A DNA stretch of 19,870 bases from Coxiellaceae bacterium (GTDB lineage: Bacteria > Pseudomonadota > Gammaproteobacteria > Coxiellales > Coxiellaceae), in assembly GCA_014238445.1 (NCBI GenBank), contig JABABC010000162.1:1-19870 (forward strand), written 5' to 3'. The translations under genes were made by a program, and so were the position numbers. Each line of letters opens with the position of its first letter. The first letter of the stretch is position 1. Positions 1-7,968 of this stretch are shown here, in pieces. Below the pieces are notes generated by a model, which saw only the letters and a list, made by a program, of their open reading frames with translations, ran no database searches and was not told where the DNA came from.

Positions 1-635
1 CCAGTGTGCAAGATATTAGTGGTCAGCGTGTCATCGAACTCTTAGATTTACAGCCTGGACTAGACATCCTGGATGCCTGCGCTGCGCCTGGCAGTAAAAC
101 ATGCCATATCCTGGAAACAGAACCTCAACTGAAAAAACTCGTTGCGATCGATATGGATGCAAAACGATTGCTTAAAATCAAAGAAAACATGGTTCGCTTA
201 CAGTTACCCAGTACGCCTTGTCGCATGGTTTTATCCAATGCCACTCATAGTAAAGAATGGTGGGATGGCGAATACTTTGATCGTATTTTACTAGATGCAC
301 CCTGCTCTGCTACGGGTGTTATTCGTCGACATCCAGATATTAAAGTCTTAAGAACACACAAAGATGTCATGGAAGCCATCAAACAACAAAAACACCTACT
401 GCATTCACTGTGGCCAATCCTAAAGCGAGGGGGACGGTTGGTGTACACAACATGCTCAATACTCCCTGAAGAGAATGAACTGCAAATTAAAAGATTCATT
501 AAAGATCATGACGATGCAAACCTCATTAAGCCTTGTATCGCTCAAGGTGAATCCCTGCAGTATGGCCATCAATGCTTTCCTGAAGTCGATGGTGGCGATG
601 GTTTTTTCTATAGTATTTTAGAAAAACAGGGGTAA
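1..635 (+). CDS. rsmB: 16S rRNA (cytosine-967-C5)-methyltransferase RsmB, C-terminal part (5' truncated by window edge)
   Basis: This is the catalytic C-terminal part of the SAM-dependent enzyme that makes m5C967 in 16S rRNA. The reading frame is open from the window edge (codons in phase from base 3), so the N-terminal NusB-like RNA-binding domain lies outside. The visible part starts at the SVQD segment and contains the SAM-binding loop DACAAPGSKT, the active-site motif DAPCSATGVIRRHPDIK and the second catalytic-Cys motif TTCSILPEEN. It ends with the family-typical EVDGGDGFFYS. Two conserved Cys residues (the PC and TC motifs) mark an m5C methyltransferase, and the RRHPDIK stretch is specific to RsmB rather than RsmF. 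In many gammaproteobacteria rsmB sits in a def-fmt-rsmB group; the upstream neighbours are not visible here. Its stop codon lies inside a hairpin that probably terminates the opposing operon. Confidence 0.95.
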   Translation, partial: SVQDISGQRVIELLDLQPGLDILDACAAPGSKTCHILETEPQLKKLVAIDMDAKRLLKIKENMVRLQLPSTPCRMVLSNATHSKEWWDGEYFDRILLDAPCSATGVIRRHPDIKVLRTHKDVMEAIKQQKHLLHSLWPILKRGGRLVYTTCSILPEENELQIKRFIKDHDDANLIKPCIAQGESLQYGHQCFPEVDGGDGFFYSILEKQG

Positions 636-643
636 GTCCTGTT
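616..643 (-). terminator. Probable rho-independent terminator of the leftward ATP-grasp/transporter operon
   Basis: On the minus strand a 6-bp stem (AACAGG, 7-base loop, CCTGTT) runs straight into a T tract (TTTTT then C). It lies about 37 bases past the stop codon of the leftward transporter gene. On the plus strand the same hairpin has no T tract. The signal is embedded in the last codons and stop of rsmB, so the two convergent genes share this 3' end. The stem is short, so strength is uncertain. Confidence 0.55.
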
Positions 644-679
644 GCATTCCGCACAATCGCTATTCTAGACTCAATCGTC

Positions 680-1561
680 TTAACGATGCGTCAAAGTGAC
701 TAACTTTAAACCTGACAATGCAGGCCAAGTTTTGGGCCACTTTAAAGAAAGAATTAATACGCCAGTTAATACCACTGAGAGTGGTGTTAACCACACATGT
801 GCAATTCCCAGGATTTCATACTCTGCGATGAATGTTAGAAAAGGTAGAAAGGCTACACCGATAGCTGTCACTTGATGCCCCAACTTAAGGGTGCTCATTT
901 GAGAAAAGAAAATAGGCAGTATGTTAAACCCCACAACCACCATAGCGAGAGAACACCAAAACAGTGACGTCATGGGCTCAGTGGTTAAGGGTGGCAACCA
1001 AGGAATACTGAAAACTGCAGGAATAATAATAAAAGCATATCTCAATATCATGATCTCTGAAGTCGTCACTGTGTAGCGCTGACTGATATCACTGGTGAGT
1101 TTTAATACCCAATAGCAGGCTAATGGTCCTAGTAGCGCCAAGCTCATCAAATCGCGATGATCACCTAAACAAAAAATCGTCACTAGTAATATTGCAAAAG
1201 GGACCAACCATATGGATTGTTTTTCAATGGAGACCAACATCCCCAGACTGACAGCAAACACGATACTATAAAAAGCTGGCGATAACCCAGCTGCTAAACA
1301 CATATATAAGACAACCATCATGGTCATCATGCATAAATTAATTAACAGTACTGTGCCCTTCGACTGTTTGATGATCGTCAGAACACGACCGATACGTCCC
1401 CGTTGAACAACAAAAAAGATCAGCGTGGTCACGATGCTTGTCATGACAAACAAGGTCCATACACTGGCATGTAATGAAAACAACATAATACTCCCAATCA
1501 CTTGAAGCAATATGGAAGCGGTTAATGCCAATAGGCCATAGAGGTGTTGGCGGCTCATCAT
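680..1561 (-). CDS. DMT/EamA-like multi-pass membrane transporter
   Basis: A 293-residue very hydrophobic protein with about nine or ten membrane segments in two halves and almost no soluble loops. Length and layout match the 10-TM drug/metabolite transporter (EamA) superfamily, which exports amino acids, metabolites or small peptides. I see no diagnostic residue motif that fixes a subfamily, so the assignment rests on topology and size. Two Met codons open the frame (1561 and 1558), with no clear Shine-Dalgarno. The first ATG overlaps the TGA stop of the upstream ATP-grasp gene as ATGA, a classic translational-coupling arrangement, so the two proteins are almost surely co-produced. The likely role is export of whatever the ligase makes, or import of its substrate (inference). 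A minus-strand terminator follows the gene. Confidence 0.65.
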   Translation of the reverse strand: MMSRQHLYGLLALTASILLQVIGSIMLFSLHASVWTLFVMTSIVTTLIFFVVQRGRIGRVLTIIKQSKGTVLLINLCMMTMMVVLYMCLAAGLSPAFYSIVFAVSLGMLVSIEKQSIWLVPFAILLVTIFCLGDHRDLMSLALLGPLACYWVLKLTSDISQRYTVTTSEIMILRYAFIIIPAVFSIPWLPPLTTEPMTSLFWCSLAMVVVGFNILPIFFSQMSTLKLGHQVTAIGVAFLPFLTFIAEYEILGIAHVWLTPLSVVLTGVLILSLKWPKTWPALSGLKLVTLTHR

Positions 1562-2880
1562 GGTGCAAATACCGCTAATGACTGGCCCGCCCGGCGTAAA
1601 GCTAGGAAATATTCTCGTAATTTTTCCGGTGATTCCGCATGGACATCAATAATCGCTACGTTACATAAATACGTTACTCCTCGCTCACAGACGGTACCTT
1701 TTGGACTTTCTTCTAATACCGTATATGCAGCTTTTGGTAGAGGGATTGATAATTGTTGATAGGAGCCGGGCTGCAGTGTGATCAGCACTCGCATGGATAA
1801 AGGTTGATGAAATAATAAATCTTTTTTTGTTAAAACACCTGTCGCCAAACCTAGATAAGTCGTATTTTGCGTAGTTCCTGCATATTGATGAAAGTTAACA
1901 TCACAAGGTGGTCCCGAACAACGCCATGCAATTTCCAAAAAAACCACTTGACCTTTAGACGTGATAAAATATTCGGCATGAAAGATACCGGGCACATTAA
2001 AGGCCTCTAACACTTGATGGTGTACAGATAAAATTTTCTGAGCAATCGATGACTGTTGCTCTAAAGCGATACTCCCTGCTGGCATTCCATCTAAACATTG
2101 TGCCGCAGGAAACAGATACTCACTCACTAAACTAATAGGGCTCTCTCCCAGACATTTCACAGAATCCACATGAAAGAGTTCACCGTCTAAATAAGTTTCC
2201 GCTTGATAAGAATCTATACAGTGAATGGATTTTAAGGCATTTAAATAATCCACTTCATTATGAATTAAATGAAATCCAAACGATCCGCCTTCATCCACAG
2301 GTTTCATCACAAAAGGAATACCCAATATTGCTGCTAACTCACTAAACGTTTTACCTTGCACATCAGCAATAAACTTGGGAACAGGAACACCATGCGATTG
2401 CACAAAGGCTTTCATGAGTGTTTTATCTCGAAATAAAATCGCTTTATAAGCACTAAAACCTTTGATCGATAAACCATCGATTGCTTCTGCAACATGAGTA
2501 ATATTGCCCTCACAACCACAAAAAACCAATGTCTCTTTAAAAGCGTAATGCTCTTGTTGTGACATAAAGACACGCCTGATTTGGTCAGGATAGAATTCTG
2601 GAAATAAAGCTCGTTCTTTTCGAGTGGAGACAGGGATGACTTGATCAAAAAAACTCATGTCATCACGAGAGACATCTGAAAGAATATCTTGATTGATCAC
2701 TAGCACACGAATAATCTGCGATGTGGTCCAAGGCTTAGCCGATGCATCAATCAGCGCATTCAGCTGACTTAATTTTGCAATGACAAAAATCACTAAACAA
2801 GGTTCTGGTTGCACAAGAGACAAAGCTGACGGCCGTGTACTGTGCAACTCCTGATGGTTATCTAATCGCCGTGATTTCAC
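1558..2880 (-). CDS. ATP-grasp family carboxylate-amine ligase, substrate unknown
   Basis: A soluble 440-residue protein. The ATP-grasp fold is visible: a short RDKTLMKAFV helix at about 151-160 leading into the grasp domain, the ATP-binding strand and Gly-rich loop FVMKPVDEGGSFGF at about 190-203, the segment ETYLDGELFHVDS at about 228-240, and the Mg/ATP-binding strand FLEIAWRCSG at about 314-323, preceded by GIFHAEYF at about 298-305. Such enzymes activate a carboxylate as acylphosphate and join it to an amine; the layout resembles L-amino-acid ligases and related dipeptide/natural-product ligases more than the housekeeping purine or biotin enzymes. The start is GTG, directly preceded by a GGGGGG-containing Shine-Dalgarno-like stretch, with no better in-frame start nearby. 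It is first in a two-gene leftward operon with the membrane transporter. No substrate can be named from sequence alone. Confidence 0.8.
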   Translation of the reverse strand: MKSRRLDNHQELHSTRPSALSLVQPEPCLVIFVIAKLSQLNALIDASAKPWTTSQIIRVLVINQDILSDVSRDDMSFFDQVIPVSTRKERALFPEFYPDQIRRVFMSQQEHYAFKETLVFCGCEGNITHVAEAIDGLSIKGFSAYKAILFRDKTLMKAFVQSHGVPVPKFIADVQGKTFSELAAILGIPFVMKPVDEGGSFGFHLIHNEVDYLNALKSIHCIDSYQAETYLDGELFHVDSVKCLGESPISLVSEYLFPAAQCLDGMPAGSIALEQQSSIAQKILSVHHQVLEAFNVPGIFHAEYFITSKGQVVFLEIAWRCSGPPCDVNFHQYAGTTQNTTYLGLATGVLTKKDLLFHQPLSMRVLITLQPGSYQQLSIPLPKAAYTVLEESPKGTVCERGVTYLCNVAIIDVHAESPEKLREYFLALRRAGQSLAVFAP

Positions 2881-3005
2881 TTCACCCCCCAGTTATGATT
2901 AAAAAATAAACACAACAATAGGATAGCACCCAACCCTTAAGGTAATATTAAATTACAGGAACAGGGGGCAAGTTAAAAAAATAATACTGTTAACTTATTG
3001 ATTTT

Positions 3006-3034
3006 AATTAAAAACAAAGAGCAAGTGCGCTCTA
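3006..3034 (-). terminator. Rho-independent terminator of the hybrid histidine kinase gene
   Basis: Read on the minus strand, a stem AGAGC / GCTCT with a 6-base loop is followed by TTTGTTTTT, starting about 10 bases past the kinase stop codon. There is no T tract in plus orientation. The remaining bases of the 163-base gap before the ATP-grasp gene (2881-3043) are AT-rich and must carry that operon's promoter. I see only a weak candidate there (TTGCCC with TATTAC 18 bases on, minus strand) and do not list it separately. Confidence 0.6.
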
Positions 3035-3043
3035 AATAAAAAA

Positions 3044-5113
3044 CTACACCACAACAGATTGCCCATAGGTTAAAGGTTTTCTCAAGACGTTATCAAAACC
3101 TTTCGCTTGATAGTCCTCTAAAAAATCACCATCCACATAGGCGGTTAAGGCCACTAACTGTGGCCGATGAGCGGGGGATTCGCCCAACATACTCTGCACA
3201 TATTGAGCCACCTCTGCACCAGACCGATCGGGTAATCCTAAATCAATCAAGACTAAATCATAGTAGGTCATATCCTGCACACAAGCTTGCGCAGCGGTCC
3301 CCGATAAACTCACTTCACACCCACAGCCTTCTAATAAATATTGAGCCACGCGCTGAGAAATAGAATCATCTTCTACTACCAGCACACGAGGGTTAGGGCG
3401 ATGGATGTTATCTAAAATGGGCTGAATATCACTGCTGACTAGCACTTCAGATTCAAGCGGTTCACTCTCAGATGCGCCAACTTCTAAAGGCTGCAATGGC
3501 AAATGACAGGTAAAATGGGTTCCGACATGTAATTCACTACTGACAGTCACACGTCCCTTCAAACAAGACACCATACGTTGTACCAAGCTCAAACCTAATC
3601 CTGTGCCTTGATAAAAACCCTCATGTGCTAATGAAGCGCGAGAAAATTTTTCAAAGATCTTTTCTAAATCGCCTGAAACCATCCCTATCCCTGTATCTTG
3701 AATCACGATAGAAATGACTGAATCTTCTCCCCATTGCACTGAGACAGTCACAGAACCCTCTTTGGTAAATTTAACCGCATTACTTAATAAATTTAATAAA
3801 ATACGATGTAGCATCACACGATCTGCTACAAAGAATCTTGGGACATTGGGGGCATAACACACCTGTGTTTGTAACGATTTACGCTGAACTTCAGCCGCAA
3901 ATAAACCAAAGACTTCATTGATCAACTGTGGTAGATCCACACGGTCTTCATTCGCATGAAACTCGCCGGTTTGTTCACCTGTTTCAACGCGCGTGTAATC
4001 AATGATTTCATTCAATAAATTGAGTAATTGACGACCCGACGTCACAATATCACCTAATAATTCCTTTTTGTGTGAGTCAGTTTCTTCATTATGCAATAAC
4101 TGTGACAAACCCAAAATCCCACTAAAAGGCGTTCTTAAATCATGGCTCATATTCATTAAAAATTCTGTTTTTGCATGGTTAGCTACTTCAGCTTTTTTTT
4201 GAGATTCAATCAACTCATTCTCTATATGCTTTCGTTCGGTAATATCGAGTGATGTTCCTAAAATACCAATAACATCGCCTGTTTCAGAAAACAAAGGAGA
4301 CTTGGTGGAAAAATACGTTTTGAATACACCTGCTTCCATCGTGCCACTTTCTTCTGTGGTCACAACATGTTGATTGTGCATCACCGTTTGATTAATCTGC
4401 AATAGCGAATCAGCCTCGTGTGTAGGCAGCAAATCGTGGTAATGCTTACCCACAATATCCTGATGATCTTGATAACCAAATGACTTGGCTTGTCGATTAT
4501 TACACCCTAAAATACGACCATTACAATCCACCCAATAAACATGTCCCGGCATTAAGGCAATTAATCGCTGGTAATACTGCCTTACCTTATGTAAATACTC
4601 TAATGGTGCGCCTTGTTGAGCTATAATAGGAACACCCGTAATCTCAGAAACTAACTGACTCGCTGAATTGGCATCTTTCTGATACGACGTCAGTTGTTGA
4701 TAGGCATGTTCTAAAGCCGCTTGTTCATAGTGCTTAATATTAGTCACATCTTGTGCAACGCCAATCACCCCTATAACCTCACCCTCAGCATTGAATAAAG
4801 GGGACTTGGTCGATAAAAACTGCCTCATTCCCAACCCAGGAAGTTCACAAGGTTCTTCCATCACAATCGTCTGTTTCTTATCCATTACCCTGCGATTATT
4901 AGCTGCGATTTGTTCAAAAATCGCCGAGGAAAGAATGTCGGCTAATTGCAAACCGACTAGATCCTCTGGGGCATCATACCCCAAACTTTTAGCTTGGCTG
5001 AGATTGCAACCCAAAATAACATGATCATGGGCAACACAAAAAATATGCGCAGGCATTTGCATAATGATAGTTTGTATATCAAAATTCGTGGGGCGCTGGG
5101 CAGATCGTACCAT
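3044..5113 (-). CDS. Soluble hybrid sensor histidine kinase (PAS-PAS-HisKA-HATPase-REC)
   Basis: A 689-residue signalling protein without signal peptide or membrane segments, so it senses something in the cytoplasm. Domains in order: PAS 1 (about 15-128), PAS 2 (about 183-295), dimerisation/phosphoacceptor domain with H-box MSHDLRTP (His 324), HATPase with N-box LLSNAVKF (Asn 445), G1 DTGIG (473-477) and G2 GTGLGL (503-508), and a receiver domain (about 575-689) with acidic pair EDD (581-583), phospho-Asp 624, Thr 657 and Lys 679. All key residues are present, so kinase and receiver look functional. The two PAS domains are near-copies (ILGCN..QAKS.GY and STKSPLF occur in both), pointing to an internal duplication. 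No response regulator or HPt gene is nearby, so the downstream partner is encoded elsewhere. The ATG start has a GAGG about 9 bases upstream. Confidence 0.93.
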   Translation of the reverse strand: MVRSAQRPTNFDIQTIIMQMPAHIFCVAHDHVILGCNLSQAKSLGYDAPEDLVGLQLADILSSAIFEQIAANNRRVMDKKQTIVMEEPCELPGLGMRQFLSTKSPLFNAEGEVIGVIGVAQDVTNIKHYEQAALEHAYQQLTSYQKDANSASQLVSEITGVPIIAQQGAPLEYLHKVRQYYQRLIALMPGHVYWVDCNGRILGCNNRQAKSFGYQDHQDIVGKHYHDLLPTHEADSLLQINQTVMHNQHVVTTEESGTMEAGVFKTYFSTKSPLFSETGDVIGILGTSLDITERKHIENELIESQKKAEVANHAKTEFLMNMSHDLRTPFSGILGLSQLLHNEETDSHKKELLGDIVTSGRQLLNLLNEIIDYTRVETGEQTGEFHANEDRVDLPQLINEVFGLFAAEVQRKSLQTQVCYAPNVPRFFVADRVMLHRILLNLLSNAVKFTKEGSVTVSVQWGEDSVISIVIQDTGIGMVSGDLEKIFEKFSRASLAHEGFYQGTGLGLSLVQRMVSCLKGRVTVSSELHVGTHFTCHLPLQPLEVGASESEPLESEVLVSSDIQPILDNIHRPNPRVLVVEDDSISQRVAQYLLEGCGCEVSLSGTAAQACVQDMTYYDLVLIDLGLPDRSGAEVAQYVQSMLGESPAHRPQLVALTAYVDGDFLEDYQAKGFDNVLRKPLTYGQSVVV

Positions 5114-5154
5114 GACATTAATCCTCGCCTATCAAATGGGCACACCAAACACGA

Positions 5155-5198
5155 CTATGATTCGCACAGTTTGCCTCATATTAGTGATCGAATCATAG
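5155..5198. repeat. 10-bp perfect inverted repeat between divergent genes (possible operator)
   Basis: CTATGATTCG at 5155-5164 and its exact complement CGAATCATAG at 5189-5198 are separated by 24 bases. The dyad lies in the 172-base gap between the leftward kinase gene and the rightward 781-residue gene. The right arm overlaps the candidate -10 element of the kinase promoter. Because that arm would lie upstream of the transcript start, a protein-binding site is more plausible than an RNA hairpin. No known regulator consensus is recognised. Confidence 0.5.
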
Positions 5199-5220
5199 CA
5201 GAAAGGCCTGAGTGTCTGAA
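5192..5220 (-). promoter_or_regulatory. Candidate sigma-70 promoter for the hybrid kinase gene
   Basis: On the minus strand TTCAGA (4 of 6 to the -35 consensus) is followed after 17 bases by TATGAT (5 of 6 to the -10 consensus). Transcription would begin near 5185, giving a leader of about 70 bases. The -10 element coincides with one arm of the 10-bp inverted repeat. I see no comparably good promoter for the rightward gene in this gap. Confidence 0.4.
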
Positions 5221-5285
5221 GCAAACCACCCAGGAATATGAAAAAGGTCACTAAATTCGTTAATTAATGCGCTCTTAACTTTTAT

Positions 5286-7631
5286 GTGGGTCAACATGTT
5301 GAGAGAATAAAACACACTCACAATCACTGGTTTTACCTCATATTTATGGATCAGCGTGCTTTAATTTTACTCATCAGCCCCCCTCATCAAACTGATCCGC
5401 CACTTCAGGAAATGGCTCATCTAGCATGGCTAACACTAGCACACTTAACACAAAATGATGATAGCCTACCCTCCACCCCACAGACTACCCTGTACTTAGT
5501 CACACCCGGATTGATTAACCATGTCAATTCACCCTTATCACACAGCGAAACTGAACTCGAAGAACTTAACCAGAGTATTCGATGCATTGCAACGCATTTT
5601 AAGATTAAAAACGCTGATATTCACTCTATTCAACTCTCTGATTATTTATGCCAATCTAGACAAGACCAATTAAGGCAACTCAGTAAAGCAACCGATATCG
5701 ACACCCCAGGTTATAGCTCTCATATACATCAGGTACAACCGACTATTCTGCCTCTCAAAGAAACATTACTCCCATACTTAGCCCTTGAAGAACTCCCTCA
5801 GTTATATCAATTACTGCACACTCACTTTGACCAAGATCCAGATCGAACAACACTACCTGCCCTTAAGCGGGGGAAACAAGATATTCGTGCAATGATATGG
5901 GATATTATACAAGAAGCTAAAAGCACCTTTGAAAAAGAGGAAACCCGATCGGTTATCACCGCCTATAAAACAGCGCACCCACACTTATCGACTGATCATT
6001 TCATTCGCTTACTCGAGCAAGACTTAACCGGTACAACTCAAGAATCCTTAAAGCGACTTTTCACAAGCCAATATGCGATTCATGAAATGATTTGTGAAAA
6101 TATTCCCTCTAAAAGAAAAAAAGAGGGTATGGTAACCAGCTCTTCGCCTTCTATACTACCGCTATCGGAGAGTTACCTCGCACTTGAGACGGTTGCTTTT
6201 TTTAAATGGATACAAGAACTGGAATTAGCGACACACGATAAACCCGTATACTTTACGTACATTTCAGCGCATGGCACAGAGAACCTAAAGGCAACAGAAA
6301 AAGGCATCACTTTTTTTAATCACTTACTCAGTGCAGCATTATGGTATCAAAAAACTACCCATATTCAGAGTAAATACCAACCCATTATCACCCAGAATAC
6401 ACCAAAAGAGGCGGTTCAAAAAGCATTGTCGACACAATTACTCTTTGCTATCCAACAACTCAAAGATCGAAATGAACCAGATAAAATTAAAAAAATACTA
6501 TTATCGATTACCGACTATAGTCCCTATAGTCCCAGTGATACACCACATTTATCACACTATCGAGCAAGCATGCGAACGCTATTAGAAAGTGGTCCCTTAT
6601 GCGATGCAACACTACACGAATCACTCAAAGAAGCGTGGAGCACTCTCAAATCAAAAGAACAAAAACTATTTGCTAAGGAGTTTATCCTAAAATTAGAAGC
6701 GAATGTCTTTTTAAAGAATTATCGACTACTTCTACTAGGAGAAATAAAAGAGACTATCAACAAGGAAATTAAAAATTTTGTAGAAAGAGCAATAAAGGCC
6801 GTAAACAAGCTAGGGGAAAGGGGTGGTATTAATGATTTAATCTCTAATTGGTTAACATTAGAGTTAAATCCTAGCGAAGGAGAGCCGCGCATACAAGTTT
6901 CCACACAGCTCATGAATGAATTGTGTCATTTTTGCTCACACTCCAATTACCCAATCATACAAGGGATCATCTATCGAGCAATACAATTACCAGTGGATGA
7001 CAGTGAAAGTCACATCATTCTCAAGGCTCTCGCAACAAAAATTGGCAATCACACGATGATGGCAACCCCCACAGAGAAAAAACTCACTACGCTAGAATAT
7101 ATTGAGCTGACATTAGGAGGCTCTAAAATCAAACGTGGGCTTTCTCAACTCTCAATAAGACTCCCAACCCACTCTCCCACCCAGTTCACGAGGGGCCGAC
7201 CAGCCTCTTCATTGGATCATCTAACAAGATCTCCTCGTGGTGGCATATTCAATTCTTTAGAGCAACATGAAACAACGGGGGGTTATAAAAAAAGCACAAC
7301 CCTAAAAGGGATACCGGATAACTTGAGCAGTCTATCAGGGGGAATGCAACCAGTAGCCAGAGTCTATGAGCCCCACTACTGCCGTTGTATGATAGGGGGC
7401 TCATCCACTTTAGTACCTAGCACCTTACCCAATATGGTTCAAACAAGGGGCTTTCTAGAACCTAACAAATTAAAACAACAGTTCAGACTTCAACCCCATG
7501 CAATACTCACTATTGATACACAATTATGGATATCCTTTGGATTAGGGGTAATCTGTGCATTACTACCCGCTTTATGGTTCTTATTAAATAATACTGAGAC
7601 AATCAACCATCCCACTCTCTCACCGAAATAA
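5286..7631 (+). CDS. Large uncharacterised protein with C-terminal membrane anchor and faint RasGEF-like middle region (candidate effector)
   Basis: I do not recognise this 781-residue protein as a whole. It is soluble except for one hydrophobic segment at about 747-767 followed by a 14-residue polar tail, the layout of a tail-anchored protein. It has no N-terminal signal peptide. Residues about 293-485 recall the RasGEF (Cdc25-homology) catalytic domain: ALETVAFFKWIQELEL at about 299-314 resembles its opening LTxxxxxxFxxIxxxEL, FFNHLLSAALWY (343-354) its RFNxxSxWV helix, and SLKEAWSTLKSKEQKLF (446-462) plus LKNYRLLL (476-483) its RLKxTWxxLxxKxxxxF and NYxxYR segments. The later IPxLGxxLxDLTF segment is not evident. 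About 620-730 is low-complexity, rich in Ser, Thr, Gly and Pro. The start is uncertain: GTG at 5286 or ATG at 5346 (residue 21), neither with a Shine-Dalgarno. Expression as one intact long frame argues against decay. Existence of the gene is firm; function is not. Confidence 0.75.
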   Translation: MGQHVERIKHTHNHWFYLIFMDQRALILLISPPHQTDPPLQEMAHLAWLTLAHLTQNDDSLPSTPQTTLYLVTPGLINHVNSPLSHSETELEELNQSIRCIATHFKIKNADIHSIQLSDYLCQSRQDQLRQLSKATDIDTPGYSSHIHQVQPTILPLKETLLPYLALEELPQLYQLLHTHFDQDPDRTTLPALKRGKQDIRAMIWDIIQEAKSTFEKEETRSVITAYKTAHPHLSTDHFIRLLEQDLTGTTQESLKRLFTSQYAIHEMICENIPSKRKKEGMVTSSSPSILPLSESYLALETVAFFKWIQELELATHDKPVYFTYISAHGTENLKATEKGITFFNHLLSAALWYQKTTHIQSKYQPIITQNTPKEAVQKALSTQLLFAIQQLKDRNEPDKIKKILLSITDYSPYSPSDTPHLSHYRASMRTLLESGPLCDATLHESLKEAWSTLKSKEQKLFAKEFILKLEANVFLKNYRLLLLGEIKETINKEIKNFVERAIKAVNKLGERGGINDLISNWLTLELNPSEGEPRIQVSTQLMNELCHFCSHSNYPIIQGIIYRAIQLPVDDSESHIILKALATKIGNHTMMATPTEKKLTTLEYIELTLGGSKIKRGLSQLSIRLPTHSPTQFTRGRPASSLDHLTRSPRGGIFNSLEQHETTGGYKKSTTLKGIPDNLSSLSGGMQPVARVYEPHYCRCMIGGSSTLVPSTLPNMVQTRGFLEPNKLKQQFRLQPHAILTIDTQLWISFGLGVICALLPALWFLLNNTETINHPTLSPK

Positions 7632-7726
7632 TCATCAAAACATTGAATTGATAAAACCAAATCGCTGCAATAAACACCCCAAAATAGATCATAAATAAAC
7701 CAATACCTCCTTGGATAAACTGTAAA

Positions 7727-7748
7727 ATACCTGTCAGTTACCAGGTAT
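7727..7748. repeat. 7-bp stem-loop in the gene-free region
   Basis: ATACCTG at 7727-7733 and CAGGTAT at 7742-7748 form a perfect dyad with an 8-base spacer. It lies about 100 bases past the stop of the 781-residue gene. In plus orientation no T tract follows; in minus orientation TTTT follows. It could be a weak terminator, a leftover of one, or a protein site at the edge of the putative origin. Confidence 0.35.
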
Positions 7749-7799
7749 AACCTAGTGATTAAAAGCGAGTTATACACTACCACTTATTCGCTACCCCAC

Positions 7800-7818
7800 T
7801 TATCCACATTCATCCACA
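7800..7818 (+). promoter_or_regulatory. Two adjacent DnaA boxes
   Basis: TTATCCACA at 7800-7808 matches the DnaA consensus exactly. TCATCCACA at 7810-7818 differs at one position and follows in the same orientation after a single base. Tightly spaced same-strand boxes next to an AT-rich tract are the hallmark of a DnaA loading site. Confidence 0.6.
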
Positions 7819-7948
7819 TATTACTCAAGGCTACACCCCCAGTTTTACACAAGGATATATACAATATAAGTTTCTGATTTTATTTATAATAACAGAGTTA
7901 TCCAATGAAAATACGGTCACCTATTACTACTACTATTTATTAATTAAC

Positions 7949-7968
7949 TTATATTAATAGTAATATAA
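7949..7968. repeat. 8-bp AT-only inverted repeat in the AT-rich tract
   Basis: TTATATTA and TAATATAA flank a 4-base spacer ATAG. The dyad sits in the most AT-rich part of the putative origin, beside TTATTAATTAA-like sequence. It may be part of the duplex-unwinding element; with no GC pairs it is a poor terminator. Confidence 0.4.

Noticed and set aside
1338..1568. 76-residue minus-strand frame inside the transporter gene
   Set aside because: It is an alternate frame of a well-supported membrane protein; no independent start signal.
4994..5254. 86-residue plus-strand frame across the kinase start and promoter
   Set aside because: It runs antisense through the kinase N-terminus and promoter dyad; composition is not protein-like and no start signal is visible.
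5286..7631. Insertion sequence or phage gene
   Set aside because: No transposase, integrase or structural phage motif and no terminal inverted or target-site repeats could be seen at either edge.
7490..7783. 97-residue minus-strand frame reaching from the 781-residue gene into the gene-free region
   Set aside because: It overlaps the end of the longer gene antisense, has no Shine-Dalgarno and no recognisable motif.
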